The notes under the pieces are model-generated. The model saw only the letters and a list, made by a program, of their open reading frames with translations, ran no database searches and was not told the DNA's origin. A stretch of DNA of 64,000 bases, taken from contig NZ_CP102512.1 of the NCBI RefSeq assembly GCF_024612015.1, forward strand, positions 1,054,001 through 1,118,000, read 5' to 3'. A program made the position numbers and the translations under genes. Numbering within the stretch: the first letter of the stretch is position 1; each line of letters opens with the position of its first letter. Positions 10,333 to 16,899 of the stretch are shown here, piece after piece. The stretch is from Streptomyces sp. CA-210063. GTDB lineage: Bacteria; Actinomycetota; Actinomycetes; Streptomycetales; Streptomycetaceae.

Positions 10333-11231
10333 CCCTCTCCTCGCAGGGTCGCGCCCACCTCGCGCAGCAGCCGGAGCTTGCCGGGCTTGGGCGGGCCGGG
10401 AAGTACGTCGAATTCGGCGGCGGTGATCGCGTGGACGGCCGCCCTTCCTCCCGCCACGAACCCCGCGAGGAGCAGCCTCAGCCTGCCGTGGACGCTACCC
10501 ACGAGGGGGGTGCCCTCATTCAGGAGATCACGGGCGCGTTCCGCCTCGTACGCGACCAGCGCGCGCACCGATGCGCCTGCTGTGGGAGCGGCGAGGTCCG
10601 CCTCCTGGACGTGAAAGCGCTTCATGTCCGCGGCGGGCAGATAGACACGGTCGCGGCCCAGGTCCTCGGTCACGTCCTGGAGGTGTTCGACGATCTGCAG
10701 GGCGGTGCAGATCGCGTCGGAGTGCCGGACCCGCTCGGGGGTGCTGGTGCCGGTGACGGCGAGGACCAGGTGGCCGACCGGGTTGGCGGACAGCCGGCAG
10801 TAGGCGAGCAGGTCGTCATAGCTCTCGTACCGCTTGACCAGCTGGTCCTGGCGGTTGGCGGCGATCAGGGCGAGGAACGGCTCCGGGGTGAGGCAGTGGC
10901 GGCGGACGGTGTGCTGGAGTCTGCGCAGCAGTGGGTGGTTCGGGGTGGCGTCGAAGACCCTGTGGAGGTCGGCCTCGAAGGCGTCGAGGAGGAGCAGCCG
11001 GTCGTCGGCGTCCTGCGGGGGGACGCCCAGGAGGCGGGCGTCGGCGCCGCCGGGGGCGAGGTCGCCGTCGCCGATGTCGTCGACGAGGCGGGCGAAGCCG
11101 TAGACGGCCATCAGGTCCTCGCGCCAGGCCCTGGGCAGAAAGAAGGGGGCGACGGGGAAGTTCTCGGCGCCGGCCTTGTCGAGGGTGTCGCGCTCCGGGT
11201 CCCCGGTGCGCGCCGTCCCGGTTTCGGTCAC
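10329..11231 (-). CDS. hpnC: Hydroxysqualene synthase HpnC
   Basis: Squalene/phytoene synthase family member that converts presqualene diphosphate to hydroxysqualene. The product is 300 residues from GTG 11231. Motifs seen: ENFPVAPFFLPRAWREDLMAVYGF, RLVDDIGD (first Asp-rich) and LQDVTEDLGRDRVYLP (second). It is the first structural gene of the hopanoid operon. There is no good ribosome site before the GTG; instead it overlaps the stop of a short upstream frame, so initiation may depend on coupling. A longer annotated start is not supported by this frame. Confidence 0.93.
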   Translation of the reverse strand: MTETGTARTGDPERDTLDKAGAENFPVAPFFLPRAWREDLMAVYGFARLVDDIGDGDLAPGGADARLLGVPPQDADDRLLLLDAFEADLHRVFDATPNHPLLRRLQHTVRRHCLTPEPFLALIAANRQDQLVKRYESYDDLLAYCRLSANPVGHLVLAVTGTSTPERVRHSDAICTALQIVEHLQDVTEDLGRDRVYLPAADMKRFHVQEADLAAPTAGASVRALVAYEAERARDLLNEGTPLVGSVHGRLRLLLAGFVAGGRAAVHAITAAEFDVLPGPPKPGKLRLLREVGATLRGEG

Positions 11232-11302
11232 CGCCCGTCACCCGGCGCGGGAACGGCAGAAGCGTGGTTGAGCTGGGGAGTCTCCGTAGCCATGGCCGTC
11301 AC
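11228..11302 (-). CDS. Possible leaderless upstream ORF coupled to hpnC
   Basis: A 24-codon frame from GTG 11302 (or 21 codons from ATG 11293, MATETPQLNHAS...) ends in a TGA that overlaps the hpnC GTG as GTGA. A TAGAAC hexamer lies at 11315-11310, seven bases before the GTG, the spacing expected for a leaderless transcript. No clear -35 is seen. The frame may deliver ribosomes to hpnC. It might also be chance, since its coding character cannot be judged at this length. Confidence 0.4.
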   Translation of the reverse strand: MTAMATETPQLNHASAVPAPGDGR

Positions 11303-11434
11303 ATCTCCCGTTCTACACTGCCTACCCAATACGCACTATTTCGGACACGCCGCCCAGTGGGCGGCGTCTGCGGCTGATGCCGGGTGTCGCGCATTATGGA
11401 CCCACTTGCCGCGATTCGGCACCGGTACAGCTTA

Positions 11435-11446
11435 CGTTGTACAACG
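11435..11446. promoter_or_regulatory. Perfect palindrome CGTTGTACAACG upstream of the hopanoid operon
   Basis: A 12-base perfect palindrome lies about 130 bases upstream of the hopanoid transcript start region, in a 430-base gap that holds no other gene. Such short symmetric sites are typical of TetR- or LuxR-type dimers. The regulator is unknown. Confidence 0.35.
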
Positions 11447-11616
11447 CCCCATGCTCCGTCGGGGTGTCCTGCACATCACAAGAACGCACCGATTGCCCCC
11501 AAGATTCCTATGGGTGGCCGGAGTTGACGCTTCCTTGCCGGAGTTGGCGATTCCTTTGCGGATGCCGGGCTCCGGCCTCCCTCAAGGACGCCGCGTCCCG
11601 GTATCCCTTGCAGACG

Positions 11617-11651
11617 CCGGGCCCCGCCGGAGCAGTTCCAGCGGGGCCCGG
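11617..11651 (-). terminator. Terminator after the ABC exporter genes
   Basis: Inverted repeat with 11-base perfect arms (CCGGGCCCCGC at 11617-11627 and its complement at 11641-11651) and a 13-base loop, starting 12 bases after the ATP-binding subunit stop. No U tract follows, as is usual in Streptomyces. Confidence 0.7.
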
Positions 11652-11662
11652 GTCGTCTCGGA

Positions 11663-12439
11663 CTACTTGCCCGTGAACTTCTCGTACTCCTTCAGAACCT
11701 CGTCGGTCGGGCCGTCCATGCGCAGCTCGCCGCGTTCCAGCCACAGGACACGGTCGCAGGTGTCGCGGATCGACTTGTTGTTGTGACTGACCAGGAAGAC
11801 CGTGCCGGCCTCCTTGCGCAGCTCGCGGATGCGGGCCTCGGAGCGCTTCTGGAAGTTGCGGTCACCGGTGGCGAGGGCCTCGTCGATCATCAGGACGTCG
11901 TGGTCCTTGGCCGCGGCGATGGAGAACCGCAGACGGGCCGCCATGCCGGAGGAGTAGGTGCGCATCGGCAGGGTGATGAAGTCGCCCTTCTCGTTGATGC
12001 CGGAGAAGTCGACGATGTCCTGGTAGCGCTCCCTGATCTGCTCGCGGGACATGCCCATCGCGAGGCCGCCCAGGATGACGTTCCGCTCGCCCGTGAGGTC
12101 GTTCATCAGGGCGGCGTTGACGCCGAGCAGGGAGGGCTGGCCGTCGGTGTAGACCTTGCCCTTCTCCGCGGGGAGCAGGCCGGCGATGGCACGCAGCAGG
12201 GTGGACTTGCCGGAGCCGTTGGAGCCGATCAGGCCGATGGCCTCACCGCGGTAGGCGACGAAGGAGACACCCCTGACGGCGTGCACCTTGCGCACACCCC
12301 GCGCCGCGTCGTCGGAGCCTCGCTTGATGATGCGGCTGAGGGCGGCGGTGGCGCTGCCCTTGCCGGTCTTGGCGCCGTTGACGCGGTAGACGATGTGCAG
12401 TTCGTCCGCGATGACGGTGGGGATGAGTGCCTCAGCCAC
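11663..12439 (-). CDS. ABC exporter ATP-binding subunit, TagH/Wzt type
   Basis: ATPase of a polysaccharide or teichoic-acid type ABC exporter. The protein is 258 residues from GTG 12439. Walker A GSNGSGKST is at about residues 73-81, the signature is SSGMAARLRFSIA, and Walker B is VLMIDEALATGD, the last being the A-L-A-T-G-D form typical of TagH/Wzt proteins. No C-terminal carbohydrate-binding domain follows (Wzt is longer). The start overlaps the permease gene by 8 bases. Export substrate is inferred from the adjacent glycosyltransferase and CDP-alcohol genes. Confidence 0.88.
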   Translation of the reverse strand: MAEALIPTVIADELHIVYRVNGAKTGKGSATAALSRIIKRGSDDAARGVRKVHAVRGVSFVAYRGEAIGLIGSNGSGKSTLLRAIAGLLPAEKGKVYTDGQPSLLGVNAALMNDLTGERNVILGGLAMGMSREQIRERYQDIVDFSGINEKGDFITLPMRTYSSGMAARLRFSIAAAKDHDVLMIDEALATGDRNFQKRSEARIRELRKEAGTVFLVSHNNKSIRDTCDRVLWLERGELRMDGPTDEVLKEYEKFTGK

Positions 12440-13361
12440 GGCCGTACCTCTCCTCCGCCTTCCAGAAGTACACGAAGCCGCCGAGCGCGATCAGTACGGC
12501 CCAGCCGCCGGCGACCGCCCACACGTGCGGGGGCAGGTTCTCCGAGCCGTAGCCGTCGATCAGCGCGAAACGCATCAGGTCCATGTAGATCGCGGCCGGG
12601 TTCCACTGGAGGATGTCGGCGATCCACTTGGGGTGATCGGCGAGCATCACCGGGATGGAGAACATGACGCCGGAGGCGTACATCCAGGTCCGCATCACGA
12701 ACGGCATCAGCTGCGCGAGGTCCGGGGTCTTGGAACCCATGCGGGCCATGATCAGCGCGAGGCCGGTGTTGAACAGGAACTGCAGCACCAGCACGGGGAC
12801 GATCAGCAGCCAGGACAGCCGCGGATAGCTGCCGAAGCCGACCGCGACACAGAACAGCACGATCATCGAGAACAGCAACTGCTGGAGCTGCTGGAGCGCG
12901 AAGGAGATGGGCAGCGAGGCACGCGGGAAGTGCAGGGCGCGCACCAGGCCGAGGTTGCCGGAGATCGCACGGACGCCCGCCATCACCGAGCTCTGTGTGA
13001 AGGTGAAGACGAACACACCCGTGACCAGGAACGGGATGTAGACCTCGCGCGACATGCCCCGGTCGGCGTTGAGGATCAGGCCGAAGATCAGGAAGTACAC
13101 GAGCGCGTTGAGCAGCGGAGTGGCCACCTGCCACAGCTGGCCGAGCTTGGCCTGGCTGTACTGCGCGGTGAGCTTCGCCTGGGAGAAGGCGAGGATGAAG
13201 TGCCGTCGCCCCCACATCTGGCGGACGTACTCGGCGAGTCCGGGCCGGGCGCCGCTCACGGCGAGCCCGTACTTGGCGGCCAGTTCCGTGGCGGAGAGCC
13301 CGTCGTCGGGCGACGGACGGTCGCTCACCACAACCCTGCCGTCATGCGTTGTCTCACTCAC
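12432..13361 (-). CDS. ABC exporter permease, TagG/Wzm type
   Basis: Membrane subunit of an ABC-2 exporter. The product is 309 residues from GTG 13361. A cytoplasmic N-terminus of about 60 residues is followed by six hydrophobic segments (for example LLNALVYFLIFGLIL and LLIVPVLVLQFLFNTGLALI). YSQAKLGQLWQVATPLLNA is the usual N-terminal amphipathic element of ABC-2 polymer exporters. It pairs with the ATPase gene by overlap. A 95-base gap separates it from the glycosyltransferase gene. Confidence 0.88.
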   Translation of the reverse strand: MSETTHDGRVVVSDRPSPDDGLSATELAAKYGLAVSGARPGLAEYVRQMWGRRHFILAFSQAKLTAQYSQAKLGQLWQVATPLLNALVYFLIFGLILNADRGMSREVYIPFLVTGVFVFTFTQSSVMAGVRAISGNLGLVRALHFPRASLPISFALQQLQQLLFSMIVLFCVAVGFGSYPRLSWLLIVPVLVLQFLFNTGLALIMARMGSKTPDLAQLMPFVMRTWMYASGVMFSIPVMLADHPKWIADILQWNPAAIYMDLMRFALIDGYGSENLPPHVWAVAGGWAVLIALGGFVYFWKAEERYGRG

Positions 13362-13456
13362 AAATGGAAACTTTCGTCCTCAAAGTGCGCAGCCTGGTCG
13401 GGCCGAGGTAGAAACCTGGACCGGGTACGGCCGAATGCTCTCAGATTTCGAGCTTG

Positions 13457-14341
13457 TCAGATGACGGGAGGTCGGCCCAGTCGGGTCAGCCGCCACACCG
13501 TACGCCACTTCATGGGGCGGCGGGCGCCGCAGGGGCTCGTCCAGCCCTCCTTGAAGCCGCCGAACCAGGCTCTCAGGGCCGGGCCGGAGGGCTTGCGGAG
13601 CAGGGTCAGGAGCAGCCAGGCGCCCAGGTAGACCGGGACGAGGGCGGCCGGGAGGTTACGGCGCGCGAGCCAGACGCGGTTGCGCGCGACCATGCGGTGG
13701 TAGACCGCGTGCCGGGAGGGCGCGGTCGTGGGGTGGTACAGCACCATGTCGGACCGGTAGTCGATCATCCAGCCCGCGTCGAGGGCCCGCCATGCCAGGT
13801 CGGTTTCCTCGTGCGCGTAGAAGAATTCGTCCGGGAGGCCGCCGACTTCGGCGAGGACCTGGGTGCGTACGGCGTTGGCGCCGCCGAGGAAGGTGGTGAC
13901 CCGGGAGGAGCGCATCGGGTCGGAGGCCCGCAGCCGGGGCACATGGCGCCGCTGGGTCTCGCCGGTGTCGGGGTCGGCGATGCGGAAGCTGACGATGCCG
14001 AGCTTCGGGTCGTCCTCGAACGCCTTGCGGCACAGTTCGGCGGTGTCGTGGTGCGCGAGCAGGCCGTCGTCGTCGAGGAAGAGGAGGACGTCGACGTCCC
14101 GGCCGCTGGGGCCGAACGCCTCTATGCCTATGTTGCGGCCGCCGGGGATGCCGAGGTTCTCGGACAGCTCGACCGTCCGGACGCCCTCGGGGACGTCCGG
14201 GACGGGCGAGCCGTTGCCGACGACGACCACCTCGACCCGGTCGCCGTCCTGCTTGGCGACCGAGTCGAGAAGGGCGCGGAGTTCGTCGGGGCGGTTGCCC
14301 ATGGTGATGATCACCGCGCCGACCTTCATGCCGCCGCTCAC
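13457..14341 (-). CDS. Family 2 glycosyltransferase
   Basis: GT-A fold glycosyltransferase, 294 residues from GTG 14341; an internal ATG at 14329 (MKVGAVIITMGNRPDEL) is the other plausible start. The nucleotide-sugar site shows VVVVGNGSPVPDVPEGV and the metal motif LFLDDDG; FFYAHEETDLAWRALDAGW is the acceptor-side ED motif. A hydrophobic stretch AALVPVYLGAWLLLTLL near the C-terminus suggests membrane contact. The GTG overlaps the upstream stop as GTGA, tying it to the CDP-alcohol enzyme. Donor and acceptor are unknown. Confidence 0.85.
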   Translation of the reverse strand: MSGGMKVGAVIITMGNRPDELRALLDSVAKQDGDRVEVVVVGNGSPVPDVPEGVRTVELSENLGIPGGRNIGIEAFGPSGRDVDVLLFLDDDGLLAHHDTAELCRKAFEDDPKLGIVSFRIADPDTGETQRRHVPRLRASDPMRSSRVTTFLGGANAVRTQVLAEVGGLPDEFFYAHEETDLAWRALDAGWMIDYRSDMVLYHPTTAPSRHAVYHRMVARNRVWLARRNLPAALVPVYLGAWLLLTLLRKPSGPALRAWFGGFKEGWTSPCGARRPMKWRTVWRLTRLGRPPVI

Positions 14342-15117
14342 TTCAGCCTGCTGGAAGCGAGGATGGACACCAGGTGCAGCAGTGTCTGGAGCAGCGCGAT
14401 GCCCGCGAGTACGGCGACGCCGAGCCGCGAGAAGTACAGGTCGCCCCTGGCCTGGTCCACGACCGCGAGCACGAGGATCAGCAGGGAGGCCTCGACGCCG
14501 AGGATCAGCCGGTGGAACTTCAGGGCGGCGGCGGCCTTGCGGGCCAGCGCCATACCGGAGGTGCGCGGCTCGGAGGCCGACTCCTGCACCGGCGGCTTCC
14601 CGGTCTGGTGCCGGGCGACACCGACGAGGTCGGTCTCGGCCTTGATCAGGATCGCGCCGAGGGCGGCGAGCGTGCCGAGGAAGGCCCACAGCCAGTCGAT
14701 CCGCCCGGTGCCCCACAGGTCGGCGGCGCGCAGCCCGAAGCCGACGAGCACGGCCGCGTCGCACAGGTAGGCGCCGACCCGGTCCACGTAGACGCCGGCC
14801 ATCGAGAACTGCTTGCGCCAGCGGGCGATCTCGCCGTCGACGCAGTCGAACAGCAGATACAGCTGGACCATCAGCACACCGAGGACGGCGCCCGTGATGC
14901 CCGGCACCAACAGGGCAGGCGCGGCGAGGACGCCGAAGACGGTCATCAGGTAGGTCAGCTGGTTGGGCGTGACCCGGGTGTTCACCAGGTGCCGGTCGAT
15001 GCGCAGCGAGATTTCGCGCATGTAGAGCCGGCCGGCCCAGTGCTCGCCGCTCCGCCGGTCCTTCACACCCGGGGGGTGAACGACCGGGCGGAGTTCAGCT
15101 ACTGATGGCTTTGGCAT
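14338..15117 (-). CDS. CDP-alcohol phosphotransferase family membrane protein, atypical motif
   Basis: Integral membrane enzyme family that moves a phospho-alcohol from a CDP-alcohol to an acceptor alcohol. The product is 259 residues from ATG 15117 with several hydrophobic segments. The signature DCVDGEIAR...GVYVDRVGA is present, but the fourth aspartate of the family motif D-x2-DG-x2-AR-x8-G-x3-D-x3-D is alanine. NTRVTPNQLTYL is the usual lead-in. It overlaps the dehydrogenase gene by 23 bases. Activity may be altered; the partner paralogue encoded at 16896-18701 has all four aspartates. Confidence 0.82.
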   Translation of the reverse strand: MPKPSVAELRPVVHPPGVKDRRSGEHWAGRLYMREISLRIDRHLVNTRVTPNQLTYLMTVFGVLAAPALLVPGITGAVLGVLMVQLYLLFDCVDGEIARWRKQFSMAGVYVDRVGAYLCDAAVLVGFGLRAADLWGTGRIDWLWAFLGTLAALGAILIKAETDLVGVARHQTGKPPVQESASEPRTSGMALARKAAAALKFHRLILGVEASLLILVLAVVDQARGDLYFSRLGVAVLAGIALLQTLLHLVSILASSRLK

Positions 15118-16159
15118 AGTCGGCGTATGCGTCCTTGATCTGTTCGGTACTCAGTTCGAGGTGCTCGAGGATGGTGTAGCGGCCCGGCCTGGTCTGCGGG
15201 GCGAACTCCACGACCTGGACGAACTCGTCCACGGTGAAGCCGATTTCGTCCGGGAGGACGGGCAGGCCGTGGTGGCGGAGGACTTCGGCCATCAGACCCG
15301 CCATGTCGTGGTTGCCGCGCAGGAACGTGGCGAACGCGCCGCCGAGGCCGCACTGTTCGCCGTGCAGGGCGTTGCGCCGGGGGAAGCTCAGGTCGAACGC
15401 GTGGCTGATCTCGTGGCAGGCGCCCGAGGCGGGACGGCTGTCGCCGGCCACGGACATGGAGATCCCGCACAGGACGAGGGACTCGGACAGGGTCGTCAGG
15501 AAGTCGTCGTCGCCGACGCCGCCGGGGTGGCGCAGCACGGCCTCGGCGGCCTGGCGGGCCATGGCGGCGGCCAGTCCGTCGACCTTCTCGCCGGTCTCCC
15601 GGCTGGACAGCTCCCAGTCGGCCACGGCGGAGATCTTGCAGATCACATCGCCGATGCCGGCCCGCACGAAGCGCACCGGGGCTTCACGGATGACGTCGAG
15701 GTCGATGACGATCCCGATCGGGTTCGGCACACCGTAGGAGCCGCGGCCCGCGTCGTTGTCGAGCGTCGCGACCGGCGAGCACAGACCGTCGTTGGCGAGG
15801 TTGGTGGCGACGGCGACCAGCGGCAGGCCGACCCGGGCGGCCGCGTACTTGGCGCAGTCGATGACCTTGCCGCCGCCGAGCCCGACCACGGCGTCGTAGT
15901 GACCGCCCTTCTTGATCGAGTCGGCGAGCCGTACCGCACCGTCGATGGTGCCGTCGGCGTCGCAGAACCAGTCGGCCTCCGGCAGCGCCGGGGCGAACCG
16001 GTCGCGCAGAGCGGCGCCGGAGCCGGGGCTGATCGCGAAGGCCATCCGGCCCGACGGCGCGATGCGCTGGTCCGACAGGATCGTCGCCAGGTCATCGAGC
16101 GCGCCGGGACGGATGTCCACGACGATCGGCGAGGGGATGAGCCTCGTCAGTACTGGCAC
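15095..16159 (-). CDS. Glycerol-1-phosphate dehydrogenase-like iron-containing alcohol dehydrogenase
   Basis: NAD(P)-dependent metal alcohol dehydrogenase of the AraM/EgsA group, which reduces dihydroxyacetone phosphate to sn-glycerol 1-phosphate. The product is 354 residues from GTG 16159. Seen are the nucleotide loop VVGLGGGKVIDCAKYAA, the substrate loop ATNLANDGLCSPVAT, and metal-ligand histidines in GACHEISHAFDLSF and ALHGEQCGLGGAFA. The start overlaps the cytidylyltransferase gene by 13 bases. A different polyol phosphate is possible, since the family includes other dehydrogenases. Confidence 0.8.
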   Translation of the reverse strand: MPVLTRLIPSPIVVDIRPGALDDLATILSDQRIAPSGRMAFAISPGSGAALRDRFAPALPEADWFCDADGTIDGAVRLADSIKKGGHYDAVVGLGGGKVIDCAKYAAARVGLPLVAVATNLANDGLCSPVATLDNDAGRGSYGVPNPIGIVIDLDVIREAPVRFVRAGIGDVICKISAVADWELSSRETGEKVDGLAAAMARQAAEAVLRHPGGVGDDDFLTTLSESLVLCGISMSVAGDSRPASGACHEISHAFDLSFPRRNALHGEQCGLGGAFATFLRGNHDMAGLMAEVLRHHGLPVLPDEIGFTVDEFVQVVEFAPQTRPGRYTILEHLELSTEQIKDAYADYAKAISS

Positions 16160-16899
16160 GCGATCTCACGTCCCTTGGCGAGGTCGTCGTGGTTGTCGAT
16201 CTCGACCCAGTTGACGTCGCCGATGGGGGCCACGTCGATGCGGAAGCCGCGGTTCACGAGCTCCTGGTAGCCGTGCTCGTAGAACTGCTGCGGGTCCGTC
16301 TCGAAGACCGTCTTCAGGGCGTCGGCCAGCTCGTCGGCGGCCTCGCCCTCGATGAGGGTGACGCCGATGTACTCACCGGTCGCCTCGGCCGGGTCCATCA
16401 GCTTGGTGATCTTCGACATGCCGCCCTCGGGGCCGACGACGACCTTCATCTCCTCGTCGGCGAGGGACTTCACCGTGTCGAGGGCGAGGATGATCTTCTT
16501 GCCGTCGCCGCGGGCGGCGAGCAGGGTCTTCTCGACGGAGACCGGGTGCACGGTGTCGCCGTTGGCGAGGATCACCGAGTGCTTGATGGCGTCACGCCCG
16601 CACCACAGGGAGTAGGCGTTGTTCCACTCCTCGGCCTTGTCGTTGTCGATGAGGGTGATCTTGACCCCGTACTTGGCCTCCAGCGCCTCGCGGCGCTCGT
16701 ACACGGCCTCCTTGCGGTAGCCGACGATGATCGCGACCTCGCTCAGGCCGATCTCGGCGAAGTTGCCGAGGGTGAGGTCGAGAACGGTGAGGCTCTCCTC
16801 GTCGCCTTCGGGGCCGACCGGCACCAGTGCCTTGGGCAGGGTGTCGGTGTAGGGGCGAAGACGCCGTCCGGCGCCGGCCGCCAGCACGAGGCCGATCAT
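16147..16899 (-). CDS. Nucleotidyltransferase, probably CTP:polyol-phosphate cytidylyltransferase
   Basis: Sugar-phosphate nucleotidyltransferase fold, 250 residues from ATG 16899. The NTP loop LAAGAGRRLRPYTDTLPKALVPVG opens the protein, EEWNNAYSLW resembles choline- and inositol-phosphate cytidylyltransferases, and the metal aspartate is in ILANGDTVHP. The C-terminal INWVEID-type element appears as VNWVEIDNHDDLAKGRE. Placement between a polyol-phosphate dehydrogenase and a CDP-alcohol phosphotransferase suggests it makes a CDP-alcohol; the exact substrate is inferred. Confidence 0.8.
   Translation of the reverse strand: MIGLVLAAGAGRRLRPYTDTLPKALVPVGPEGDEESLTVLDLTLGNFAEIGLSEVAIIVGYRKEAVYERREALEAKYGVKITLIDNDKAEEWNNAYSLWCGRDAIKHSVILANGDTVHPVSVEKTLLAARGDGKKIILALDTVKSLADEEMKVVVGPEGGMSKITKLMDPAEATGEYIGVTLIEGEAADELADALKTVFETDPQQFYEHGYQELVNRGFRIDVAPIGDVNWVEIDNHDDLAKGREIACQY

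Noticed and set aside
9242..11231. Carotenoid (crt) cluster reading of the synthase and desaturase-like genes
   Set aside because: Adjacent shc, hpnG and hpnH and two consecutive squalene-synthase-family genes identify the HpnCDE squalene route.
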